Below, one piece after another: positions 35,743 through 44,692 of a DNA stretch of 64,000 nt (its first letter is position 1; every line of letters begins with the position of its first letter). The notes beneath the pieces were generated by a model. It saw only the letters and a program-made list of their open reading frames with translations. It made no database searches and was not told the DNA's origin. A program made the translations under genes and the position numbers. The DNA is from Pseudomonas sp. ADAK13 (GTDB lineage Bacteria > Pseudomonadota > Gammaproteobacteria > Pseudomonadales > Pseudomonadaceae), in the NCBI RefSeq assembly GCF_012935715.1, contig NZ_CP052860.1, positions 5,890,001 to 5,954,000 on the forward strand, in the 5' to 3' direction.

Positions 35743-38241
35743 ATGCGATTCGATAACTCCTTCAGCTTTAGTCGTTTGCCCTTGTGGGTCGCCGTGGCGG
35801 CCGCCTGTGCCGGTGAGTTGGCCCTGGCCGGTGAGCCCGCCAAGTTCGATGCCAGTTTCATGCAGTCGTTTGGTGGCACCGATGCCGGGCCAAACCTCGA
35901 CCTGGATGCGGTTGCTAACAGCGGCAGCATCGGTCCTGGTACTTACCCGGTACTGATTCGCCTGAACCAGAGCTTTTTCGACCGGCGTGACATGACCTTC
36001 ATCAAGGACGAGCAGGGTAGCGACGTGCGGGTATGCCTGTCCGAAGCCTTTCTCAAGGAGCTCGGGGTGAAGCTGGATGCGTTCAAAGTACCCGGCGAAA
36101 CGCTGCCCGCGTGCATCGACCTGGCTGCGCTGATCGAAGGCGCCTCGGTGACCTTCAACGCCAACTATCTGGCCCTGGATATCAGCGTGCCGCAGATCGC
36201 CTTGAGCCGGGATGCGGCCGGCTACGTGGCACCGTCGGAATGGGACCGTGGCATCAATGCCGCGATGCTCAACTACCAGTTTTCCGCCGCGCAAACCAAC
36301 AGCGACGCCCGCGGCACCGGCAACCAATACAACCTGTATGCCACGGGTGGGTTCAACCTCGGTGACTGGCGTTTTCGCTCCAGCTCATCGTTCCGCCAGG
36401 ACGATGAAGGTGGACGCAAGTGGCAGCGCAGCAATACCTACGCACAACGGGACATCACGCCGCTGAAAGCCACGCTGACGATGGGCGAGAGCTTCACCCC
36501 CGGCGATGTGTTCGACAGCGTGCCGTTTCGCGGTGTGCAACTGGCTTCGGACATGGGCATGTTGCCGGACTCGATGCAGGGCTACGCCCCGGTGATCCGT
36601 GGCATTGCCGAAACCCAAGCTAAGGTCGAAGTGCGCCAGAACGGCTACTCGCTTTACACCACTTACGTGGCGCCGGGCGCTTTTGAAATCAACGACCTCA
36701 ACGCGGCCTCGGGCAGCGGCGACCTGGAAGTGATCATCACCGAAGCCGATGGCGGCGAGCGCCGCTTCACCCAGCCGTACGCGACCCTGGCCAATATGCT
36801 GCGGGAAAAAACCTGGCGCTACAGCGCGACAGTGGGCGAGTACAACTCGGCCAATGGCGGCGAGCGGCCAATGTTTACCCAGGCGTCTCTGGCCTATGGG
36901 TTGCCGTTCGACCTGACGCTGTACGGTGGCTTTCTGGGGGCTGATTTTTACCGTGCCGGTGTGGTTGGCGTGGGTAAGAGCCTGGGCAGCCTCGGCGCCG
37001 TGTCGATCGACGTCACCCAGGCCCAGACCGACGTACCTACGACTGTCACTGCCAAAGGCGAAAGCAAAAAGGGCCAGAGCGTCGGCGTGCGCTACGGCAA
37101 GGCGTTTGAAAGCGGCACCTCGGTTCGCTTCGCCGGTTATCGCTATTCCACCGAAGGCTATCGCGACTTCAGCGAAGCCGTGGATTTGCAGCAACCCAAC
37201 GAATACAGCCAGTTCTCCAAACGCAGCAAGGTCGAGGCAAGCGTCAACCAGGCCCTGGACAACTACGGCTCGCTGTATTTGAACCTGAGCAAGCAGAACT
37301 ACTGGGGCACGTCCCGGGAAGACAAGCAGATGCAGTTGGGTTTCAACACCCAGTATAAGGGCGTGACCTATGGCGTGTACGCCAGCAAGACTCTGACAGA
37401 CGACTTCGGCTCCAACAACCAAGTGGTTTTCACCGTGTCCATGCCCCTGGGGCAAACCCGCAGCACTGGTACGTTCAGCGTCACCCGCAATAACGACGGC
37501 AGCCTTGATCAACGGGCCGGCCTCAGTGGTCGCGATGGCAACCTGAACTATAACGTCAACGCCAACCGCGTGGAAAACACCGGAAACAATGGTTCGGCGT
37601 TACTGGGCTACCGCGCACCGTTTGCCCAGTTGGGCGCCGGTGTGAGCGTCGGCTCGGGCTACCGCCAGACTTCGGTCAGCGCGGCTGGCTCGGTGCTGGC
37701 CCATGGCGATGGCGTGGAATTCGGCCAGACCCTGGGTGAAACCGTCGCACTGGTAGAGGTCAAGGACACGCCGAAGGTTGGCCTGCTGAATGCCCCGGGC
37801 ACCCTGACCAACGATCGCGGGTATGCCCTGGTGCCGTACGTCACGCCGTATCGCAAGAACCGCGTGGCAGTGGACACCAGCGAGCTGGATACCAGCGTCG
37901 ACATCGCCGAAGGCGTGACCAATGTTGTGCCGCGTCGCGGTGCGGTGGTCAAGGCGGTATTCGCCGCTGGCCGTTCGGAAAAAATACTGCTCAACGTGCG
38001 CCTGCAGGACGGCTCGCTATTGCCTTTCGGCACCACCGTGCAGGACGACCAGGGCGCCAGCGTTGGTGTGGTTGGACAGGCGGGGCAGGTGTTGCTGTCT
38101 GCCAGCAAGGGCACGACATACACGATGAAGTGGGGTGGCGAGGCTGCCCAGCAATGTGAAATCAATTTGGATATCAGCAGCACGCCAGCCACCGACGGTT
38201 ACCGGGTGATGGATGCTGTTTGCGGAGAATCTCGTCCATGA
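35743..38241 (+). CDS. fimbrial outer-membrane usher, operon B
   Basis: An 832-residue usher with a signal peptide (to about residue 30), an N-terminal chaperone-binding domain, the barrel and two C-terminal domains (LPFGTTVQDDQG, VGVVGQAGQVLLS), with Cys residues QQCEI and DAVC near the end. The ATG at 35743 is preferred over the GTG at 35719 because it starts with a normal signal sequence. Its TGA overlaps the adhesin ATG (ATGA). Confidence 0.93.
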   Translation: MRFDNSFSFSRLPLWVAVAAACAGELALAGEPAKFDASFMQSFGGTDAGPNLDLDAVANSGSIGPGTYPVLIRLNQSFFDRRDMTFIKDEQGSDVRVCLSEAFLKELGVKLDAFKVPGETLPACIDLAALIEGASVTFNANYLALDISVPQIALSRDAAGYVAPSEWDRGINAAMLNYQFSAAQTNSDARGTGNQYNLYATGGFNLGDWRFRSSSSFRQDDEGGRKWQRSNTYAQRDITPLKATLTMGESFTPGDVFDSVPFRGVQLASDMGMLPDSMQGYAPVIRGIAETQAKVEVRQNGYSLYTTYVAPGAFEINDLNAASGSGDLEVIITEADGGERRFTQPYATLANMLREKTWRYSATVGEYNSANGGERPMFTQASLAYGLPFDLTLYGGFLGADFYRAGVVGVGKSLGSLGAVSIDVTQAQTDVPTTVTAKGESKKGQSVGVRYGKAFESGTSVRFAGYRYSTEGYRDFSEAVDLQQPNEYSQFSKRSKVEASVNQALDNYGSLYLNLSKQNYWGTSREDKQMQLGFNTQYKGVTYGVYASKTLTDDFGSNNQVVFTVSMPLGQTRSTGTFSVTRNNDGSLDQRAGLSGRDGNLNYNVNANRVENTGNNGSALLGYRAPFAQLGAGVSVGSGYRQTSVSAAGSVLAHGDGVEFGQTLGETVALVEVKDTPKVGLLNAPGTLTNDRGYALVPYVTPYRKNRVAVDTSELDTSVDIAEGVTNVVPRRGAVVKAVFAAGRSEKILLNVRLQDGSLLPFGTTVQDDQGASVGVVGQAGQVLLSASKGTTYTMKWGGEAAQQCEINLDISSTPATDGYRVMDAVCGESRP

Positions 38242-39344
38242 AAATTTTTAGTGCTGTGTCCTCGACCCAAGACTTGGCTTTGCCCGCGCGTAATGTCTGG
38301 AAGAAACGCTTGATGATGAGTGCGCTGGCGGTGCTGCCGGTGGTTATTTCACAAATGGCTGCGGCTGACTGTGCTGCCACCGTTGCGACGCAGAGCATCC
38401 ATGCCGTAGGTGACCTGTTCATCCCTCAGGACGCCCCGGTGGGATCGACCATTGGCGCGGTCAAGTACACCCGGTTTCCTATTATCAACTGCGCGACGAC
38501 TACCCCGTTTTCGATCCAGTCCACCATGCTGACTGCCAAGGCGCCTAACGTCACAGCAGCCATTGGTGCAGTGCAAGGCAGTCAGCTCTACACGACTAAC
38601 GTTCCAGGAGTCGGAGTCGGAGTAGTCAACGAAAGCCGGCCCGCCTATATGTGCCTGACGTCTGGCAGCTGGTACTTCCCGCTCACGTTCAACGGCTGCA
38701 ATACCGGTGGATTTAGCGCCAACACCAACAACAGCCTGATCCTGATCAAAACCGGACCTATCCCGGCAGGAATCAACGATTTCGGCAACTTGCAGGTCTA
38801 CACCGTCGATATCAACAACAACGGCACCCCGTTCAACTGGATCGATGGCCGCCTGACCGGAACCGTGACCGTGGCGGGCTGCAGCATGCCCGCAGCCGTG
38901 GGCAACATCATCGATGTGCCCATGAAGAACTGGGAGAAGCGCGTGTTCAACGGCCCGGGAACCGTCACGCCCACCGAAGGGTTCAACATCGCGCTCAACA
39001 ACTGCGTGGCCGGGACCTATGCCGGAAATCCTACCTGGAACTATTTTCGCGGCAACAACGCGAACATCCGCCTGGACGGCGCCAAGGGCTCGATGATTGT
39101 CGACGCCAGCCAAGGTGTGCTCGGCCTGAATAGCGAAGCCACCGCCACAGGCGTCGCCGTGCAAGTGCTGAAGCAGGATGGAACCCCGCTGCCACTGGGC
39201 GTCGACGTGCCGATCATGCCGGTCCAGGACGGCAATACCAACTTGCAGTTCGGTGCCCGCTATATCCAGACCGCCGGCGACGCTACCGGGCCACAGCCCG
39301 GCAGCGCCACCGCGACCGCCAACTTCACCATTACCTACAAATAG
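38238..39344 (+). CDS. fimbrial tip adhesin, operon B
   Basis: A 368-residue exported adhesin with a long signal region (about 1-44, ending MAAAD). The N-terminal lectin-like part carries several Cys (DCAAT, INCATT, MCLTSG, NGCNTGG); the C-terminal pilin domain begins near AGCSMPAAVG and ends in ATANFTITYK. It is coupled to the usher by the ATGA overlap. Same architecture as the operon A adhesin but clearly diverged in the binding domain, so the two fimbriae probably recognise different surfaces. Confidence 0.85.
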   Translation: MKIFSAVSSTQDLALPARNVWKKRLMMSALAVLPVVISQMAAADCAATVATQSIHAVGDLFIPQDAPVGSTIGAVKYTRFPIINCATTTPFSIQSTMLTAKAPNVTAAIGAVQGSQLYTTNVPGVGVGVVNESRPAYMCLTSGSWYFPLTFNGCNTGGFSANTNNSLILIKTGPIPAGINDFGNLQVYTVDINNNGTPFNWIDGRLTGTVTVAGCSMPAAVGNIIDVPMKNWEKRVFNGPGTVTPTEGFNIALNNCVAGTYAGNPTWNYFRGNNANIRLDGAKGSMIVDASQGVLGLNSEATATGVAVQVLKQDGTPLPLGVDVPIMPVQDGNTNLQFGARYIQTAGDATGPQPGSATATANFTITYK

Positions 39345-39354
39345 GAAACTCCCC

Positions 39355-40041
39355 ATGCAACGGTTTACCCGTCGCTTCATGGCTGCTTGCGTACTGTCCA
39401 CTGTGGTTGCCAGCGGTGCAGCAATCGCCAACGATCACCCGACCATCCGCGCCATGTCCGGTGCCGAGCAGATTAAGCAATTGCCGGCCGCCAAGACCGC
39501 GCTGATCGTGATCGACTTCCAGAACGAATACTTCACCGGGCGCATGCCGATCCCGGATGGCGCCAGCGCCCTGGCGAAAGCCCGTGAGCTGATCAACTAT
39601 GCCGATAGCCACAAGATTCCGGTCTACCACGTGCAACACGTGTCGCCGGCCGGCGCTGCGGTATTTGCCATTGATGGCGAGACCGTGAAATTCCACAAGG
39701 ACATGCAGCCGCGTCCTCAGGATCACGTCGTGCAAAAGAACACCGTCAGCGTGTTCGCCAGCACTGACCTGGCCGCACAGTTGAGCAAGGCCGGGATCAA
39801 TACGCTGATCATCAGCGGTCTGATGACCCACGCCTGTGTCGCCGGTGCAGCCCGTGATGCAGCGCCACTGGGCTTCAACGTAATCGTGGCGTCCGATGCG
39901 TCCGCCACCCGTGCGATCACCCGCCTCAATGGCCAGAGCGTCGACAAGGACGCCTTGCATCAATCGGCACTGGCCGAAGTCGAAGACACCTTCGGCGACG
40001 TGATGACCACCGAGCAGATCATCAAGCTGCCCGTGCGCTAA
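39355..40041 (+). CDS. exported isochorismatase-like hydrolase
   Basis: A 228-residue cysteine hydrolase of the isochorismatase-like family with a Sec signal peptide (to about residue 24, IAN). The triad is visible: Asp in VIDFQNEY, Lys in VVQKNTVSVF and Cys in GLMTHACVAGAA; the cis-peptide region is also conserved. It starts 10 bases after the adhesin stop, so it belongs to the fimbrial operon. Such enzymes act on isochorismate, nicotinamide or other amides; the substrate here is unknown. Export and a fimbrial context are unusual for the family. Confidence 0.85.
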   Translation: MQRFTRRFMAACVLSTVVASGAAIANDHPTIRAMSGAEQIKQLPAAKTALIVIDFQNEYFTGRMPIPDGASALAKARELINYADSHKIPVYHVQHVSPAGAAVFAIDGETVKFHKDMQPRPQDHVVQKNTVSVFASTDLAAQLSKAGINTLIISGLMTHACVAGAARDAAPLGFNVIVASDASATRAITRLNGQSVDKDALHQSALAEVEDTFGDVMTTEQIIKLPVR

Positions 40042-40053
40042 ATCGCTGCAACC

Positions 40054-40075
40054 CGCCCGGCGTCACACCCGGGCG
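40054..40075 (+). promoter_or_regulatory. hairpin between hydrolase and second EAL gene
   Basis: CGCCCGG and CCGGGCG pair across 8 bases, followed by a weak T-rich stretch. It may reduce readthrough into the EAL gene. Confidence 0.35.
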
Positions 40076-40105
40076 ACCTTATTCCTTTCAGATGAGCCGA
40101 CTTCA

Positions 40106-41311
40106 ATGACGAGTTTTCCCATACGCGTGCTGGTTCTCGAGGATCATCCTTTTCAACGTGCCGTCGCAGTGAGTATGTTGCGCCAGTTGGGTTGCCGCGA
40201 GGTCTTCGAGGCAGTGGACGGCTTACACGCCCTGGCTGTGTTGGATCAAGTGGGCGCAGTGGACATTGCCCTGTGCGACCTGTGCATGGAAGGCATGGAT
40301 GGCCTGGAGTTTCTTCAGCAGGTGGGAAGTTCCGGATTGGTCGGCTCAGTGATTATCAGCAGCTCCCTGTCGGCCGATGTACGCCGCACGGTTCAGCAGA
40401 TCGTTTCGTTGCTGGGCCTGGAAATGCTCGGGGATGTCGGAAAGCCGTTGCAGGCGCACACTCTGGAGAACTTGCTAAAAAAGCGCTCCAGTGGCCCTGG
40501 TGTCGCGCCGCCCGACGCTGTGCCGGTATGCCTGGCCAGCGATGAAGAAGTGCGTTGGGCCCTCAACGAACAGCAATTGCAAGCCTGGTACCAGCCCAAG
40601 GTCGACATGAATACCGATGACGTCTGCGGCGTGGAGGTGCTCACCCGCTGGGTGCACCCGTTGCGCGGCATCCTGTCACCGGCGGTGTTCATGCCCGTGC
40701 TGGAACGCTGCGGCTTGCTCGATACGCTGCTGTTCATGCAGATGAACCAAGCTCTGAGCCTGCAGCGACTGGCAAAAAACACCGGCCTGACGCTCGACCT
40801 GTCGTTCAACCTGCACACCAGCCAACTGACCAACAGCAACCTGACCGCGGTGATCAAAGGCATTCTGTCCCTGCACGAAGCAGTGCCCGCCAGCCTGACC
40901 TTCGAACTCACCGAAAGCGGCTTGCTGGAAGCCCCGGCCACCAGCCTGGAAACCCTGGTACGCCTGCGCATGATGGGCTGCAAATTGTCCATCGACGACT
41001 TCGGCGCCGGCTTCTCGTCGTTGCAGCGCTTGTGCCAGCTGCCGTTCAACGAGATCAAACTCGACGGTGAGTTTATCCGCACCTTGCTCCACGAACCGCG
41101 CTGTCGGGCAATCGTTAGCAGCACCCTGGCATTGGGGGAAACCCTGGGGATGTCCGTGGTAGTGGAGGGCATCGAGACTGAGGAACAGCGCGAGTCGTTG
41201 CTCGCGATGGGATGCACTCAAGGGCAGGGCTACCTGTTCGCCCGGCCGATGAATGATGTGGATCTGCTGCGATGGCTACCGGCCGCGTCGAGAATTGATG
41301 GACAATCATGA
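40106..41311 (+). CDS. receiver-EAL protein (RocR-like), intact receiver
   Basis: A 401-residue c-di-GMP phosphodiesterase with a receiver domain. The receiver is complete: Glu12-Asp13 acidic pair, Asp58, Lys113. The EAL domain has EVL (177-179) instead of EAL, as in P. aeruginosa RocR, and keeps FNLHTSQL, FELTES, SIDDFG, IKLDG and EGIE, so activity is expected. It ends fimbrial operon B. It is collinear with the degenerate copy at 28559, and the pair frames the system. Confidence 0.93.
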   Translation: MTSFPIRVLVLEDHPFQRAVAVSMLRQLGCREVFEAVDGLHALAVLDQVGAVDIALCDLCMEGMDGLEFLQQVGSSGLVGSVIISSSLSADVRRTVQQIVSLLGLEMLGDVGKPLQAHTLENLLKKRSSGPGVAPPDAVPVCLASDEEVRWALNEQQLQAWYQPKVDMNTDDVCGVEVLTRWVHPLRGILSPAVFMPVLERCGLLDTLLFMQMNQALSLQRLAKNTGLTLDLSFNLHTSQLTNSNLTAVIKGILSLHEAVPASLTFELTESGLLEAPATSLETLVRLRMMGCKLSIDDFGAGFSSLQRLCQLPFNEIKLDGEFIRTLLHEPRCRAIVSSTLALGETLGMSVVVEGIETEEQRESLLAMGCTQGQGYLFARPMNDVDLLRWLPAASRIDGQS

Positions 41312-41411
41312 TCTGCCCTGCGGCCACTATGTATGAACTAAAATCCGCGTACTGAACCATCCTGTTTTCGTTGAAGCGTCATGCCATTGTCTCAGCCTTG
41401 GAGCGGACCAC

Positions 41412-41486
41412 ATGCGAATGTCTGCTTTTGGCCGGTAGCTGAAACTCATGAACGACCCCTTCAGACCCGAAGCGGCCGCTCATGAG
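41412..41486. repeat. copy of dispersed intergenic repeat
   Basis: TGCTTTTGGCCGGTAGCTGAAACTC, then GAACGACCCCTTCAGACCCGAAGCGGCCGCTCATGAG. The fullest copy in the window, in the gap between the EAL gene and the CocE-type hydrolase gene. Confidence 0.55.
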
Positions 41487-41548
41487 TGGCTTCTGCCGTC
41501 CACAAAAAGGACTCCAAAAAACGTCTACGAAACCCGGGGCGATTCAGT

Positions 41549-43189
41549 TCATCTGGGGGTATAGCGAACCAATGGCAGCTGAATACTACTTTGATAATCA
41601 GGTCCCAGATGAAGAGTGTTGCATGCTTTCAGGGACTGTTCGTAGCCATCCAGTTGATCCCACGTGTTGGTATGGCGCTCAAAACGTGGCCAGTTACTGC
41701 TCTGTATGAAAACGCCTAGGCGATGCCCTTTGTTGAATACAAGCGCCGTTGACCAAAGGTCGATGGTGACCGGGTAGATCTCGTCTTTTACAACAAGGGT
41801 CTGGCTGTAACCTCCCATTCGGTGTCTCAGACGTGTTCCCTGATCACGCACCAGGGCCTCGAAGCCATCTGGATGGATGTCGACAAGCTTGATAATAAAG
41901 TCGGTGTCTTCTGCGTCAGTCGACACCCAAAGTTGAGCAGTGATTTGTCCGACCACGGTCATTGAATCCTGAAGTGGCTCGCTGACAAAACGCAGTACAT
42001 CGGCACGCGAACTTACAGGGCGCTGATCAACTGGCCCGCTAGCCATAGAAAGATTGTTTCCCCCTCTTGTCGACACAGGGTTCAGCGGATCATAGATATA
42101 ACTGAGAGCAGCGTTTGTGATGGCAGGGGTATTGCTCAATGCTCCATTCGCCTGCAGATAAAAATGGGTAGGCGTTGAAGGCGGCGGCCAGGTTTCGTCC
42201 TCCCGCCATTCGTTTCCGGGCGCTGACTCATCAAACGTGTCACCCATCAGGTAATAACGTACCGCAGGTTCCTCCATGACACCATTGTCCTCCCCCTTTA
42301 ACCAGTGGTTGAACCAACGAACCATCAGTTCGCTAGAAATGAACGGTGGCGCACCGCAATCTTCGGGAAAAACAACCTCTTCAACCGCGCCTATGTGAGC
42401 GCTTGCTGCCATGATTAATTTCTGATTGCCACGTGCAGGTGCTGCGGCCTTCGCCTGAAGATGCCTGAAGTTGTCGATTGTGGCTTGGAGGTGAATATCA
42501 AACCACCCGCCTAGATGGATAAAAGGTACGTTGATCTGCTTATCGTATTGGCGAATGTCCATCTTGATATCGTTATCATCGAACGATGCAATTTTGGGCA
42601 CCCTCGATGACTTCTCAGCTAAACCGACAGTTTTGCTCCACTCGCCAGCACCATTCTCCAGATAAAGCCCTCCTGGAAACCGCGACAAGTTTTGATTCGG
42701 ATTGCGTGCCACCATCACCGCGCCTGCAAATAGGTGCGGCGGATTGGCCATTGCGGCGAGATAGGCGGCAATTCCCATCGCCGAGGCACCGGTCATACCG
42801 ACTTTACCCGTGGAATAAGGTTGGACCGCTAACCACTCAACAGTGTCGTAACCGTCATCCATATCATCTACGAACGGCCGATAATCGCCCTCACTGTCAA
42901 AACGCCCCCGATTGTCCTGCACGGCCAGTACAAACCCTGACTGCAGAAGATAGTAAAAAGGCGCGTAAAAAAACGGTTGCTTGCGACTATAAGGTGTACG
43001 TTGCAGTACTAGTGGCCAAGGCCCATCGCCTTCGGGAAAGTACAGGTCGGTCGCCAGACTTACGCCATCGCGCATAGGTACCATAATAGTCTTCGCGTGC
43101 ATCTTTTCAGCGTCGGGAAAGCTCATGGACTCTGGTAGGGTCCCGCCATGCCGCACTTGTCCCGCGGGTTGAGCACTCGACTTTTCCAT
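41549..43189 (-). CDS. CocE/NonD-family hydrolase (S15 peptidase-like)
   Basis: A 546-residue hydrolase of the X-Pro dipeptidyl-peptidase/cocaine-esterase group. The alpha/beta-hydrolase part (about 35-330) has the nucleophile elbow GASAMG (Ser), an NRGRFDSEG segment and a late His (ASAHIG); the C-terminal jelly-roll (about 345-540, VSTDAEDTDFIIKLVDIHPDG) is typical. No signal peptide. The ATG at 43189 has only a weak Shine-Dalgarno. Members cleave esters or amides with acyl leaving groups; the exact substrate is unknown. It appears monocistronic. Confidence 0.88.
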   Translation of the reverse strand: MEKSSAQPAGQVRHGGTLPESMSFPDAEKMHAKTIMVPMRDGVSLATDLYFPEGDGPWPLVLQRTPYSRKQPFFYAPFYYLLQSGFVLAVQDNRGRFDSEGDYRPFVDDMDDGYDTVEWLAVQPYSTGKVGMTGASAMGIAAYLAAMANPPHLFAGAVMVARNPNQNLSRFPGGLYLENGAGEWSKTVGLAEKSSRVPKIASFDDNDIKMDIRQYDKQINVPFIHLGGWFDIHLQATIDNFRHLQAKAAAPARGNQKLIMAASAHIGAVEEVVFPEDCGAPPFISSELMVRWFNHWLKGEDNGVMEEPAVRYYLMGDTFDESAPGNEWREDETWPPPSTPTHFYLQANGALSNTPAITNAALSYIYDPLNPVSTRGGNNLSMASGPVDQRPVSSRADVLRFVSEPLQDSMTVVGQITAQLWVSTDAEDTDFIIKLVDIHPDGFEALVRDQGTRLRHRMGGYSQTLVVKDEIYPVTIDLWSTALVFNKGHRLGVFIQSSNWPRFERHTNTWDQLDGYEQSLKACNTLHLGPDYQSSIQLPLVRYTPR

Positions 43190-43583
43190 CAATTAAATTG
43201 CCCCATTACAATTTAGAGTGTGGCCAGACGCGATGAGCCTTGCATATATCTGGATATCACCAGCCTATCAGCAACTGAGAGCGTGGAATATGAAGCTTAC
43301 CGGTGTCTGCTCGGACAATGCAGTTCCCACTTAGTGCATCTCCACGAATCGATCCAGGCGCAAGTGGAGCTGCAAAGGGTTGTTCTTGATCGTAGTAGGT
43401 TGGGTGTTGCCGAGGAAGGGCTTGTTGCCTTGATCGAGCTGCGCTATCCCGAAGGTGAGGTAAGTCGGCGTGCCGGTTGATGGCAATGCTGCGCGGGCCT
43501 TCCCATCAGAGGCGGACGCGAGAGCGTCCACCAAAGTCAGGTCTCATTTATCGGTTTTTTGTGGGGCACCACGCTGCTGACGT
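43190..43583. other. gap without an assured gene
   Basis: A minus-strand frame ending at 43331 (LTFGIAQLDQGNKPF, RLDRFVEMH) has coding texture but no start or family I know; it may be a 3' remnant. A plus-strand frame at 43220 lies opposite it. A T-rich run is at 43550-43560. Confidence 0.3.
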
Positions 43584-44576
43584 TTACTGCGTGATGATGA
43601 CCTTGCCGAAGAGGTCGCGCTTAGCGAAGTGCCGCCATGCACTGTGGGCGGCATCGAAGTCGAAGGTACTATCAATCACCGGGTGCAGACGGTGCTGAGC
43701 CACCGTTGCGATAACATCCTCCAGGTCCTGGCGACTGCCCGTAGCGATTGGCTGAAACCGTGCCTGGCTCAAAAACATATCCATGAAGCCAGGCATTTCG
43801 CCTGACGCCAAAACGCCTACCATCGAGACCTGCCCGCCGATTGCGACGGCCTTCACAGACTGGGCCAAGGTCCCGGGACCGCCCACATCCACCACACGAT
43901 CCACACCTCGACCGCCGGTAATTGCCTTAACGGCCTCACCCCAGTTGGGCTTCTCGACATAATTGATGACATGGTCCGCGCCCAGTTCGCGAAGCCGTTG
44001 CGCTTTCTCTGCGGACGATGTCGTCGCTATGACTTCTGCGCCTGCGGCCTTGGCAAGCTGGACCGCGAACAGCGACACTCCACCCGTACCTTGAGTCAGG
44101 ACACGTTGGTGCGGCCCTACACCGCTTAACGCAGACCATGCGGTGACAGCAGCGCAGGGCAGCGTAGCAGCAGTAGCGAAACTCATGGAGGCCGGTATGG
44201 CGACGACTTCGTGTTGGTCTACGCAGCGATACTCACTCGACCATCCATCGAGGTGAATACCGTACTGCGGCGCGAATTCGCGAAGCGGACCCGAGACCCA
44301 ACCCGGTGCAAAGGCGTTTACCACCCGAGCACCCACCCCGAATCGGGTTACGCCCGATCCCACGGCTTCAACGATTCCCGCCGCGTCAGACAGCGGTACT
44401 CGCCCTTGCTCCACGCTGAAGGGCATCGAACCATTCAGAATGGCGAGGTCTCGGAAGTTCAGGGAGGTCGCCATGATCCGAATCAGAACTTCGCCAGCCC
44501 CAGGTGTGGGAACCGGCTCTTCGCAAAGTTCCAGGCCGTCGATTGAACCAATAGTCTGCAAACGATAAACCTTCAT
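43584..44576 (-). CDS. zinc-type alcohol dehydrogenase/quinone oxidoreductase
   Basis: A 330-residue medium-chain dehydrogenase/reductase. The N-terminal GroES-like part (EPVPTPGAGEVLIRI, TSLNFRDLAIL) lacks the structural-zinc Cys cluster, as in quinone/enoyl reductases. The Rossmann part has LTQGTGGVSLFAVQLAKAAGAEVIATTSS, which binds NADP or NAD. GGAG lies 5 bases before the ATG at 44576. It diverges from the AraC gene; a repeated GGCGCC in the 116-bp gap may be a binding site. Confidence 0.88.
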   Translation of the reverse strand: MKVYRLQTIGSIDGLELCEEPVPTPGAGEVLIRIMATSLNFRDLAILNGSMPFSVEQGRVPLSDAAGIVEAVGSGVTRFGVGARVVNAFAPGWVSGPLREFAPQYGIHLDGWSSEYRCVDQHEVVAIPASMSFATAATLPCAAVTAWSALSGVGPHQRVLTQGTGGVSLFAVQLAKAAGAEVIATTSSAEKAQRLRELGADHVINYVEKPNWGEAVKAITGGRGVDRVVDVGGPGTLAQSVKAVAIGGQVSMVGVLASGEMPGFMDMFLSQARFQPIATGSRQDLEDVIATVAQHRLHPVIDSTFDFDAAHSAWRHFAKRDLFGKVIITQ

Positions 44577-44692
44577 GTCATCTCCAATGGTTGGCGCCTT
44601 ATCGGCCTGTGGCGCCATAGTGGTTCGGCTTGACTGGATGATCCATTGCCAGGAATATCGAATTACTAACCCATCGTCCAAAGCGTGCCCGA

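Noticed and set aside
34297..36327. Long minus-strand open frame (676 codons) across fimbrial operon B
   Set aside because: It lies wholly opposite the pilin, chaperone and usher genes, has no family features, and is a codon-bias shadow of GC-rich genes.
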